Of a stretch of 9,742 nt of DNA, positions 1 through 7,604 are shown piece by piece. This stretch comes from CAZTNW01 sp964614945. GTDB taxonomy: Bacteria > Caldisericota > JANLFM01. The notes under the pieces were generated by a model. It did no database searches. It had not been told where the DNA came from and worked only from the letters and a program-made list of their open reading frames with translations. The DNA lies in NCBI GenBank assembly GCA_964614945.1, contig CAZTNW010000014.1, forward strand, positions 1 through 9,742. Reading direction: 5' to 3'. Made by a program: the position numbers and the translations under genes. Numbering within the stretch: the first letter of the stretch is position 1; every line of letters begins with the position of its first letter.

Positions 1-2
1 TC

Positions 3-365
3 TTATGGCGGGATTATGCGGACGATAACCGCCAAAAGAACATGACGCTCAAGGCCGGCGAGTTCATCAGAAGATTCCTTCTTCATGTCTTGCCCGCCCG
101 CTATGTAAGGATCCGTCACTTCGGCCTCTTGGCAAACCGAAACCGTAACAAAGATATCGCGTCATGCCGTAAGTTTCTCGGAACCGGCAAAACCGTAACA
201 AAAGTAAAGATCAAACCGGAAACCTGGCAGAAACAGTTGCTCAGGATTTGCGGGATCGATGTCACGGTCTGTCCCGTATGTCAGAAAGGAAGGATGCTCA
301 GGACGGCGCAGCTGCTTCCCTATCGATGTAACAGCCCGCCGTGGCTATCCAGATGTGCCCTGTGA
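3..365 (+). CDS. IS91-family transposase, C-terminal fragment (5' end outside window)
   Basis: The reading frame is open from the window edge (codons from base 3) to the stop at 363-365, so this is the 3' end of a longer gene, not a small gene starting at the ATG at 42. The translation contains the stretch WRDYADDNRQ followed by MTLKAGEFIRRFLLHVLP and VRIRHFGLLANRNR. This is the typical C-terminal block of IS91-family Y2 rolling-circle transposases. A cysteine cluster follows (Cys codons at 249, 270 and 279, with CPVCQKGRM), matching the small zinc-ribbon-like tail usual in this family. The catalytic two-tyrosine HUH domain would lie upstream and cannot be seen, so I cannot say whether the gene is intact. 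Family assignment is firm; the exact element name is unknown. Confidence 0.85.
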   Translation, partial: LWRDYADDNRQKNMTLKAGEFIRRFLLHVLPARYVRIRHFGLLANRNRNKDIASCRKFLGTGKTVTKVKIKPETWQKQLLRICGIDVTVCPVCQKGRMLRTAQLLPYRCNSPPWLSRCAL

Positions 366-737
366 ATAATGCAAAAACAAAATGTCCGGTTTCCTGCGAA
401 AAGAACGTCCTGCTTCGCCATGTCCTCCTGTTGCCAAAAATCACTCGTCCCCGTACTTCTCGGCCATCCGTATGCCTGTCTGTAAAATCTGTAAAAATCG
501 TGGCACCTGCAACTGGCCCGTACCGGGCAAAAGGCGCAACAAGACTCCTTATTCACCTGTTTCTCAATAGAAAAAGCAAAGACCGGATAATTGAATCGCC
601 ATAGGCCCGACGCAGCGGCTAAGTTCTTCAAGCGTCATTCTGCAACTGCGCAACAGAATGACGCTTATTCGAAAGGGTGGATGTCTGTCGAAAAAAACCG
701 GTCATTCTCTTTCTATGAATCGTATATTACAAAATTT
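366..737. other. Non-coding stretch downstream of the IS91 transposase
   Basis: No convincing gene is visible here. The short open frames have no plausible ribosome-binding site and give low-complexity, unfamiliar proteins. In IS91-type elements the replication origin end (oriIS) lies just downstream of the transposase gene and abuts a GTTC-type tetranucleotide in the target. A GTTC is present at 623-626, seven bases before a perfect inverted repeat (630-666), so the element may end near here. That boundary is inference. Confidence 0.4.
630..666. repeat. Perfect 13-bp inverted repeat with 11-nt loop
   Basis: The arm AAGCGTCATTCTG (630-642) is exactly repeated as its reverse complement at 654-666, separated by CAACTGCGCAA. 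The stem would be strong in RNA or single-stranded DNA. No T-run follows it, so it is not a canonical intrinsic terminator. It may be the subterminal hairpin of the IS91-type element or a stand-alone palindromic repeat; the sequence alone does not decide. Confidence 0.75.
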
Positions 738-754
738 CGTCGGAATTCTTTACA
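738..754 (+). promoter_or_regulatory. Candidate enhancer (UAS) motif, copy 1
   Basis: This copy reads CGTCGGAATTCTTTACA and differs from copy 3 only at the first base. It is the most distal of three copies upstream of gene 1, about 265 bp before the -24 element. The motif has partial dyad character (TGT...GAATTC...ACA). Its role as an activator binding site is inferred from repetition and from the sigma-54-type promoter downstream. Confidence 0.6.
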
Positions 755-825
755 GGTCTGAAATGACGGAACTAATTATATTTCTTATACAACCATTTTA
801 AAACACATATTTTCCACATTCCAAG

Positions 826-842
826 TGTCGGAATCTTTTACA
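826..842 (+). promoter_or_regulatory. Candidate enhancer (UAS) motif, copy 2
   Basis: This copy reads TGTCGGAATCTTTTACA, matching copy 3 at 15 of 17 positions (a TC/CT swap in the centre). It has the same orientation as the other copies. Start-to-start spacings are 88 bp from copy 1 and 112 bp to copy 3. Confidence 0.6.
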
Positions 843-937
843 ATTTTATAGAAAGTGATTCTGTGGGGTAATTCTGTAAGTGTCTATTTATTTTGGGGAT
901 TGTCGGCAAATGATGCTTGTTTTTGCCGTCTGATGAG

Positions 938-954
938 TGTCGGAATTCTTTACA
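938..954 (+). promoter_or_regulatory. Candidate enhancer (UAS) motif, copy 3
   Basis: This copy reads TGTCGGAATTCTTTACA and is the copy nearest the promoter, ending 63 bp before the -24 element. A separate 7-bp inverted repeat (CGGCAAA at 904-910, TTTGCCG at 922-928) lies just upstream. Sites at this distance from a -24/-12 promoter are typical for sigma-54 activators (bacterial enhancer-binding proteins). Which activator binds is unknown. Confidence 0.6.
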
Positions 955-998
955 ATTACAGACTTTTCATATAAGATACATTCATGAATACTGCATCA

Positions 999-1011
999 TA
1001 TCAATAGCTTG
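999..1011 (+). promoter_or_regulatory. Putative IHF binding site
   Basis: TATCAATAGCTTG is an exact match to the IHF consensus WATCAANNNNTTR. It lies in AT-rich DNA between the repeated motifs and the -24 element, where IHF bends DNA in many sigma-54 promoters. A 13-bp degenerate match can occur by chance, so the call rests on its position. Confidence 0.5.
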
Positions 1012-1017
1012 TACTTT

Positions 1018-1033
1018 TGGCACGGAACTTGAT
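1018..1033 (+). promoter_or_regulatory. Putative sigma-54 (RpoN) -24/-12 promoter for gene 1
   Basis: TGGCACGGAACTTGAT matches the sigma-54 consensus TGGCACGNNNNTTGCW at every defined position except one (A for C in the -12 GC). The GG-to-G spacing is correct. The transcription start would be near 1043-1045, leaving a leader of about 50 nt before the ATG at 1095. Promoters of this class need an ATP-dependent enhancer-binding activator, which fits the three upstream motif copies. The -12 mismatch lowers confidence somewhat. Confidence 0.65.
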
Positions 1034-1094
1034 TAAGCTCCATGTGAATAATCACGTCTTTTTTATCTGCCACATCGTTCAGGAGTGACGCTCT

Positions 1095-2360
1095 ATGGGG
1101 AACAGAGCATTTCTGCTTGTCCTGTCAATTGCATTCCTGTTTTTTTACACGCCTCAAAGTTTCGCAGATACATCACTCACATACCAGTACGACGCCAACG
1201 GCAATCTGATCAGCGGCGACGGAAAGTACTATGAGTACAACGACGCAAACAAGCTGGTGAAGGTCCGGCACGGAAGCCAGAGCGGGCCGGTGATCGCCGA
1301 GTATGTGTACGAATATACGGGACAGAGGATAAAGAAAATCGAGAACGGCGTGACGACATACTACATCGGCAAGCATTACGAAGTGAATGAGTCTTCCGCC
1401 GGCGTCAGCAATACCAGCTATTACTTTGCCAATGGCGAACGGGTTGCCAAAAAGACCTCATCCGGGACGCTGCAATACTACCACTCCGACCACCTCGGCG
1501 GCACGAACATTTTGACGAATTCGAGCGGAAGCCTCGTCGAGAGGACAAAATATTATCCGTTTGGAGAAGTCCGGGAAGGCGGTAACGAGAAATATCTCTA
1601 CACCGGTAAAGAAAAAGACAAAGTGACAGACTGGTATTACTATGAGGCACGGTATTACGGGCCTAAATTCAAGCACTTCACACAAGCGGACAATATAGCG
1701 CCTAATCTTTATGATCCTCAATCTTTAAACAGGTATGCGTATGTGAGTAATAATCCATTAAGATTTATTGATCCGACAGGCCATAAGGGTGAGGATCCGC
1801 ATAAGGTGTTTGTCCTACAAAAAACGAATTTTGGCAAAGGTGCCGGTCATTCAGGAATACTAATTGAAAAAGGTGGAAGATATTATTATTTTTCAAAAAC
1901 TACCTCTAGCACAGGGAAAATACTCGGAGGTGCAATAGGATGGACCCACATTGATAAGGGCAATTATGAAAAAGGAGATGTCAACAAAATAATAGCAAGG
2001 ATCAACACTGAATATGAACTTGATGGCTCAGATATGTTTCATCAGCCATATGATGGTAAGGTAGAATTTGACGTAAGTAGGGAAGATGCGTTAGCTATGA
2101 TTAATTTTGCAAATAGCAGTCAGAGAGAATTTTCTCCGTATGTATTGGTCGGGGGCCAAGCAAATTGCAAAGACTTTGTGCGTGACACGCTAAAGAGTGG
2201 GGGAATAAAAACAGAAAATGCCACTTTGCCCAATATCTATTTCACAAACTTGGTTGAAGGGAAGGGTGTTGAATACGGACAGCCACGAAATGGATCTGGA
2301 ACATATTTGCAGCAAAGAAATTATTGGCTTGATGAAATCGACAGCAATAACTCTTATTAG
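1095..2360 (+). CDS. Exported short RHS-core protein with papain-like C-terminal domain
   Basis: The ATG follows AGGAG (1081-1085) by 9 nt and opens a clear signal peptide (residues 1-24, cleavage after QSFA). Residues 27-125 hold a few YD-type repeats (YQYDANGNLISGDG, YEYTGQ). The RHS-repeat core follows: YYHSDHLG at 128-135, YPFGEVR, LYTGKEKD, YYYEARYYGP, and NRYAYVSNNPLRFIDPTGH ending at residue 230. After that boundary comes an unrelated domain of about 190 aa with GHSGILIE (His252) and ANCKDFV (Cys358). The His-first, Cys-last order with an Asn-Cys motif resembles circularly permuted papain-fold enzymes (LRAT/permuted NlpC-P60 type), suggesting a peptidase, amidase or acyltransferase effector; this is inference. 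The protein is very short for an Rhs (usually over 1000 aa) and lacks the N-terminal shell, which gene 2 has. No immunity-like gene follows. The C-terminal domain is AT-richer than the core, as in transferred effector tips. Confidence 0.85.
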   Translation: MGNRAFLLVLSIAFLFFYTPQSFADTSLTYQYDANGNLISGDGKYYEYNDANKLVKVRHGSQSGPVIAEYVYEYTGQRIKKIENGVTTYYIGKHYEVNESSAGVSNTSYYFANGERVAKKTSSGTLQYYHSDHLGGTNILTNSSGSLVERTKYYPFGEVREGGNEKYLYTGKEKDKVTDWYYYEARYYGPKFKHFTQADNIAPNLYDPQSLNRYAYVSNNPLRFIDPTGHKGEDPHKVFVLQKTNFGKGAGHSGILIEKGGRYYYFSKTTSSTGKILGGAIGWTHIDKGNYEKGDVNKIIARINTEYELDGSDMFHQPYDGKVEFDVSREDALAMINFANSSQREFSPYVLVGGQANCKDFVRDTLKSGGIKTENATLPNIYFTNLVEGKGVEYGQPRNGSGTYLQQRNYWLDEIDSNNSY

Positions 2361-2506
2361 TGTCTCCATAGAGAATTATTGAAACCATTCACTCGAGGTG
2401 AAGTGAAGTTCTGCCATATCTGAAAATATGAGCAATAATATCGATTTCACTAAATAAAGTGGATTTCCATCAAGACGTTCTTTTTAGGATGACTTAGAGT
2501 GTTAGA
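2361..2506. other. Intergenic gap between the two RHS-type genes, no immunity gene
   Basis: These 146 bp hold no open frame longer than about ten codons on the plus strand and no obvious terminator hairpin with a T-run. Rhs and other polymorphic toxins are normally followed at once by a small immunity gene, so its absence is worth noting. No sigma-54-type element or copy of the 17-bp motif is present, consistent with transcription from the promoter upstream of gene 1. Confidence 0.5.
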
Positions 2507-5500
2507 ATGCAACTGAAAAAGATCTTTTTAATAACAGTAATGATATTGTTGTGGTCAAGCATTCCATGCTTTGCCGACAACCTCTCATCTTACTATAAAT
2601 TCTCCGGGGTTAAGGCTCCTGATAGCCCCTACAAGAACACCTGGGGGGCTTTTCATACCGATCTGTTCTCCGGGAGTTTTGGGTACGAGTACAAGTTCAA
2701 TCTCCCGCCCGGAACGAACGGGTTCGCGCCCAAACTGTCTCTCCGCTACAACAGCCATTCAGCCAAGGGGAAGGCCGGTTGGGTCGGTTTCGGTTGGGAA
2801 ATCCCCGCGAATTACATCCAGAGAGACATCAATTACACCCGCAAAGACACTTCGGACGACAAGTTCGAGCTTTACCTCGATGGCGCAAAACACGATCTTG
2901 TTTATGTGGCCGCTGACGGTCGATATCACACGAAAAACGAATCGTATCTGAAGATAGAACAAATCACGAGTACCGCGGCGCCAAACACCGGCAAAAGATA
3001 CTGGGTGGTCACATCGACCGACGGTACGCAATACCGGTTTGGCTATAACCCGGACTCCGAGAACATGGTCAACAAAAGCGACTCCACGATGACGGCCTAC
3101 GTCTGGCGATGGAGCCTTGACCAGATAACGGACACGAACGGCAACCACATCTATTACACCTACCGGGAAAACCCGACGACCAATGACAAGGGCGCGGTCT
3201 ATCTGAAAAGCATACAATACAACAACGACCAGAAGAGGGTTGTCGAGTTCGTCCTTGAGAGTTCGGACAAACCGGATATGTACCTGACCATCGATCAGGG
3301 CTCTGAGGTTCGGGAAGCGAGAAGGCTGAGCGAGATAAAAGTTTTACTCAATAGTTCTTCGGTTAGGAAATACAAATTTGCCTACGTGTCAAATGAGCCA
3401 AAGAATAAATCACTGCTTTCATCGATCACGGAATACGGGGCCGATGGCTCCTCATCCCTCCCACCAGTAAAATTTTCATATAAGATCCCAGATAAGAAAT
3501 TCGCAACCGCGGTCAATTGGAGCACGCCTGGCGAAAGATGGATAAGGAAGATTGATTCAGATAACGATGTAATTGTCGATGTGTTGGATCTCAACGGAGA
3601 CGGATTGCCCGACTTGGCCAGTTTTGATGAGGATCATTGGGACATATGGTTCAACAATAAAACAGGATTTAACTCGAGCAACGTAAAATGGACTGCACCG
3701 AAGGGAGGGGAAATTAGAAGTGTCGCAACATATATAAGCGGGCAACAGTCACCTGATACAGTCAGTAGCCCAATGGATATTAACAGGGATGGTTATCTTG
3801 ATTTCTTGTACGCTGATGGCAGCAGTACGCTCTCAATTCAGAAAAATAAGAATGGCGCAGGTTTTTCCAGTGCTCAGTCATGGACTCTCCCGGTTAGTGC
3901 CAAAATAAGAAAAGTTCAGCTTCCGGATGGCCGGGCAGCAAACGTAACACAGGATTTTCTGGATATGAATGGCGATGGGCTGCCCGATCTCGTAAAAAAG
4001 GCGGATGATTCCCATTGGCGCATCTGGAGAAACACAGGCAGCGGTTTTGTCGATTACGGCACTTGGCCTGTGTCTGTGGCCTGGCTTGAAGACTATACGC
4101 GGGATGTTGCCAATCTGCAGGTAGGACGCTTTGATATGAATGGCGACGGATTGCCGGATATAGTTGATAGTGATGACGGAAATTGGAAGATTTATTTGAA
4201 CACCGGGAGCAATTTTATCTATGGGGGAACGTGGGCGACCGAATATTCGGGCTTGATCACGGACATTGACAGTACCGGAAATGTCAAAAGAGACCTTATC
4301 GATATCAATGGTGACGGATTGCCGGATATTGTCAATCCTAGGGATGGGAGTGGTAGTTGGGAGGTGCAGTTCAATACGGGAAAAGGATTTATACCAATAG
4401 TCACTTGGTCATCATCCATCACAGACGGATATACCCGTGATGTAACGAGAGATGGTTATGTAGCTCGGGATTTAATTGATATAGATGGGGATGGTGTTGT
4501 TGATATTGTAAGGCATACCTCTGACGACTGGAAAGTATATTCGAATTTCTCTGGTACGGCTGATCTTCTCACTAAAGTCACCGATACGCTGGGAGGGTCA
4601 ATTAGTGTCGCCTATGTTCCTTCAGTTAAATTTAACAACACCCGGCTCCCCTTCAATTATTGGGTCGTGTCTTCTATGACGACCAATAACGGCATGTCCG
4701 GGAGCCATGCCGTTACAGCCGCTACGAATTACACTTATTCGGGCGGGCTGTACGATTTTCCCACCCGCGAGTTCCGGGGGTTTGCGAAAGTGACGGAGGC
4801 ACGGGCCGATGGATCTAAAGTCGTCCATTCCTACCATCAGGACGAAGCCAAGAAGGGAAAGGAATACAAGACGGAGACCCTGAACAGCTCGAGCGCAATC
4901 TTCGCGGCAATGTCAAACACATTCAGTGAGTCCTCTTCAAGCGGAGTCTACACAAGCAACCTGACCCGAACCGAGGAGGCGACTCATGACGGCGTCGCTT
5001 CAGGCCCAAAGCGGAAGGCTAAAGAATATCAGAATTATGACAGCTACGGAAATGTCCGGCTTGAGATCGATTATGGGGACGCGGATGTGGCTGGCGATGA
5101 AACTTATGAATACCGGGAGTTCTGGAGCCCCTGCACGCCGGCGACAAGCTGGCTGATGAACAGGTTGAAGCACAAATCCCTGTTGACGCAGGCAGGGGGC
5201 GCCAAGCTTCGGGAGAGCTGGTTCTGGTACGACAATTCAACCAGTTGCGTATCCAAAGGCAATTTGACGAGGGAGATGTCGTGGCTAAACAGTGGTGGCA
5301 ATGCTGTTTCAACGTATCAATACGATGCCTATGGAAACCGAACAAGCTTGACGGATCCCCAGGGCCGGACGACCCGGATTGTCTACGATACCACATATCA
5401 TGCCTTTCCGGAAGTGGTTTACAATCCGTTGAATCAGGCTTACCGAAAGACCTTCAACGCAGCTAACGGCCAGCCAACTGCGGAAACGGATCCTAACGGG

Positions 5501-7552
5501 TTCACCACCAGGTACGTCTATGACACGTTCCAAAGGAAGACCAAGGAGATCAAACCCTATGACAGCGAAGTTCTGCCGACCACTTTGATCCGGTACCTGA
5601 TCGACGGGGTTCCGCCCGAGGGGGTGCTCGTTTCGAAAAGAGAGACCTCCGGAGGAAGCGGGACGCTGGATACGGTCCAGTATGTCGATGGATTCGGGAA
5701 TCTCGTTCAGACGCGGTCTGAATACGAAAATTCAGCCAACAGGATTTTGCAGGACGTATTCTATGATCCCATGGGAAGGGTCAAAAAGACATCCAATTTT
5801 TATCTGGGCGGCAGCTCCAACAGCTACAGTGCGCCCAACACCGGCATAGCCGGAATACAATACGGCTATGATCCTGTCGGACGGCCTACCTTGATAACCA
5901 ACACTGACGGCACGACAAAATCACGTGCTTTCTACCACTGGACCGTGAAGGAAACGGATGAAAATGGCCATGTCAAATCCTTTTATTTCAATTCAAGGAA
6001 CAATCCGACAAGGGTTGTGGAAAACAACCAGGGCGTGCTCTACACGACGAATTATACCTATAACAGTCTCGGCGAATTGACCGGAATCAGAGACCATCTG
6101 GGCAATGTTTCCACTTATGTCTACGACTCTCTCGGACGAAAGACAAGGATGACGGATCCGGATCTCGGGACCTGGCAGTACGGATATGACCTCGTGGGGA
6201 ATATGACTTCACAGACCGACGCCCGCGGCATAACGACCACCGTTCAATACGACGGCCTGAACCGGAAAAAGAGAATTGATTACCGCAACACCCCGGATGT
6301 GAGTTTTACTTATGACACCAACACGATCGGCGCCCTGGGAAGGGTGCAGGACGGCAATGGGGCCGTCGATTACAGATACGATCAGCGATTGAGGAAAATT
6401 GCGGAGAGCAGGATCATGGACGGGAAGACCTTTGCCACGCAATGGAATTATGACGCCCTCGATCGGGTGACCCGGATGATCTATCCCGACGGCAAACCGG
6501 TAAATTTCAGTTACAACCTCCAGGGCAGGCTGGATGCCATCCCGGGTATCGTGAGCAACATCAACTACAACGCCAATGGCCAAATGTCCCTTAAAAGCTT
6601 TGCCAGCGGAAAATCCACAACCTTGACCTATCACCCCGCCAATCACCGTTTGCTGTCCATGACGACTCCCGGCCTGCAGAATTTGAGCTACGGATATGAC
6701 AATGTCGGCAACATTAAATCGATCGCCGACGGTATCGCGGGAAGAACGGAAAATTTCGTCTACGATGGACTGGACAGGCTCATCCAGGCCGGTGACAGCG
6801 GTTACAGCGTCAGTTATCAGTACGACGCCCTCGGGAACATGATCTCTATGGTCAAAGATGGAAAGACCACTACTTATAATTACGGAGGCGTGGGAGGTGT
6901 CGGCTCGAGGCCACATGCCGTCAGCGTCTCGACGGGACCCTTTCTTGAAGTTGGTTCCATAGTTCTGGACAATGGAAATGAATTTACTGTGCAAGGGACA
7001 GTGACCATCAACAATATTGCCTATGGAAACCCGACTCATTACATGGCTAGCGAGAACAAATCTTTTACGGGTGCTTCATGGAAGCCCTATTCCACAACGC
7101 CATCCTTTGCCTTGAGTGCCGGGTATGGCATCAAGACGGTTTATTTCAAAATCAGGAATGCGGATGGAGTGTCTGATGTAAAAAGCGACAGCATCGAGGT
7201 CGTTCAGCAACACCCGCCTGGTGTGGCAACCGAACAGGCATCCAATGTGAAGGCACACACAGCTATTTTGAACGGGACAGTCAATCCGAACGGGATGTTC
7301 ACGAGCTATTATTTCGAGTGGGGAAAGACTACGTCTTACGGCAATCAAGCGCCCTCGGCACCGGCCTCGATTGGCAGTATATGGAGTGATGTTGCCGCTC
7401 AAGCAAAACTGACCGGCCTGACAGCCAATACGAAATATCATTACAGGCTGGTAGCCGCCAACGGTGCAGGAACCGTATTTGGCGCGGACAAAAGCTTTAT
7501 GACGGCTGAAGATTTAGGTCTGCCATGGCTGATGTTGCTGTTGGAAGAATAG
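2507..7552 (+). CDS. Exported SpvB/FG-GAP/TcdB-middle/YD-repeat shell protein lacking the RHS core
   Basis: This 1681-aa protein starts with a signal peptide (1-24, cleavage after IPCFA). An SpvB-like domain follows (about 26-300; GSFGYEYKFNLPPG, LSLRYNS, GWVGFGWEIP). Six FG-GAP/VCBS-type Ca-binding repeats span about 355-690 (LDLNGDGLPDL, LDMNGDGLPDL, FDMNGDGLPDI, IDINGDGLPDI, IDIDGDGVVDI and one degenerate copy). Next come a TcdB middle-type region (about 686-800) and many YD repeats (about 844-1467). This is the architecture of TcB/TcC and Rhs shells, which build a hollow cocoon around an effector. At RPHAV (1468), where such proteins usually run into the RHS core and toxin tip, this one switches to an Ig-like module (about 1475-1570; YFKIRNADGVSD) and an FN3-like module (about 1573-1665; YYFEWGKTTSYG), then ends in GLPWLMLLLEE. 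The start has only a weak ribosome site, but an in-frame stop lies just upstream. A surface or secreted role is inferred. Confidence 0.87.
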   Translation: MQLKKIFLITVMILLWSSIPCFADNLSSYYKFSGVKAPDSPYKNTWGAFHTDLFSGSFGYEYKFNLPPGTNGFAPKLSLRYNSHSAKGKAGWVGFGWEIPANYIQRDINYTRKDTSDDKFELYLDGAKHDLVYVAADGRYHTKNESYLKIEQITSTAAPNTGKRYWVVTSTDGTQYRFGYNPDSENMVNKSDSTMTAYVWRWSLDQITDTNGNHIYYTYRENPTTNDKGAVYLKSIQYNNDQKRVVEFVLESSDKPDMYLTIDQGSEVREARRLSEIKVLLNSSSVRKYKFAYVSNEPKNKSLLSSITEYGADGSSSLPPVKFSYKIPDKKFATAVNWSTPGERWIRKIDSDNDVIVDVLDLNGDGLPDLASFDEDHWDIWFNNKTGFNSSNVKWTAPKGGEIRSVATYISGQQSPDTVSSPMDINRDGYLDFLYADGSSTLSIQKNKNGAGFSSAQSWTLPVSAKIRKVQLPDGRAANVTQDFLDMNGDGLPDLVKKADDSHWRIWRNTGSGFVDYGTWPVSVAWLEDYTRDVANLQVGRFDMNGDGLPDIVDSDDGNWKIYLNTGSNFIYGGTWATEYSGLITDIDSTGNVKRDLIDINGDGLPDIVNPRDGSGSWEVQFNTGKGFIPIVTWSSSITDGYTRDVTRDGYVARDLIDIDGDGVVDIVRHTSDDWKVYSNFSGTADLLTKVTDTLGGSISVAYVPSVKFNNTRLPFNYWVVSSMTTNNGMSGSHAVTAATNYTYSGGLYDFPTREFRGFAKVTEARADGSKVVHSYHQDEAKKGKEYKTETLNSSSAIFAAMSNTFSESSSSGVYTSNLTRTEEATHDGVASGPKRKAKEYQNYDSYGNVRLEIDYGDADVAGDETYEYREFWSPCTPATSWLMNRLKHKSLLTQAGGAKLRESWFWYDNSTSCVSKGNLTREMSWLNSGGNAVSTYQYDAYGNRTSLTDPQGRTTRIVYDTTYHAFPEVVYNPLNQAYRKTFNAANGQPTAETDPNGFTTRYVYDTFQRKTKEIKPYDSEVLPTTLIRYLIDGVPPEGVLVSKRETSGGSGTLDTVQYVDGFGNLVQTRSEYENSANRILQDVFYDPMGRVKKTSNFYLGGSSNSYSAPNTGIAGIQYGYDPVGRPTLITNTDGTTKSRAFYHWTVKETDENGHVKSFYFNSRNNPTRVVENNQGVLYTTNYTYNSLGELTGIRDHLGNVSTYVYDSLGRKTRMTDPDLGTWQYGYDLVGNMTSQTDARGITTTVQYDGLNRKKRIDYRNTPDVSFTYDTNTIGALGRVQDGNGAVDYRYDQRLRKIAESRIMDGKTFATQWNYDALDRVTRMIYPDGKPVNFSYNLQGRLDAIPGIVSNINYNANGQMSLKSFASGKSTTLTYHPANHRLLSMTTPGLQNLSYGYDNVGNIKSIADGIAGRTENFVYDGLDRLIQAGDSGYSVSYQYDALGNMISMVKDGKTTTYNYGGVGGVGSRPHAVSVSTGPFLEVGSIVLDNGNEFTVQGTVTINNIAYGNPTHYMASENKSFTGASWKPYSTTPSFALSAGYGIKTVYFKIRNADGVSDVKSDSIEVVQQHPPGVATEQASNVKAHTAILNGTVNPNGMFTSYYFEWGKTTSYGNQAPSAPASIGSIWSDVAAQAKLTGLTANTKYHYRLVAANGAGTVFGADKSFMTAEDLGLPWLMLLLEE

Positions 7553-7604
7553 GAATCACATGGGGATTTCAGATGAAACATATTGAATTCAGGAATTTTT
7601 AGCC

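Noticed and set aside
341..604. 87-aa open frame (and a 62-aa frame overlapping it) downstream of the IS91 transposase
   Set aside because: No ribosome-binding site, overlap with the transposase end, and no recognisable or plausible protein features; treated as non-coding.
320..631. 103-aa minus-strand open frame
   Set aside because: Cys/Phe-rich composition with no family resemblance and antisense to a transposase end; most likely random.
630..666. Inverted repeat considered as an intrinsic terminator
   Set aside because: There is no T-run on either side of the stem.
738..954. Three 17-bp repeats considered as a CRISPR-like array
   Set aside because: Only three short copies with uneven spacing (88 and 112 bp) and no cas genes; the promoter context explains them better.
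6209..7039. 276-aa minus-strand open frame inside gene 2
   Set aside because: Exact antisense of the YD-repeat and Ig-like coding region; a shadow of the repetitive, GC-rich codons of the real gene.
7517..7549. C-terminal tail considered as a PEP-CTERM or LPXTG sorting signal
   Set aside because: No PEP or LPXTG motif, no full transmembrane segment and no basic cluster; the ending is acidic.
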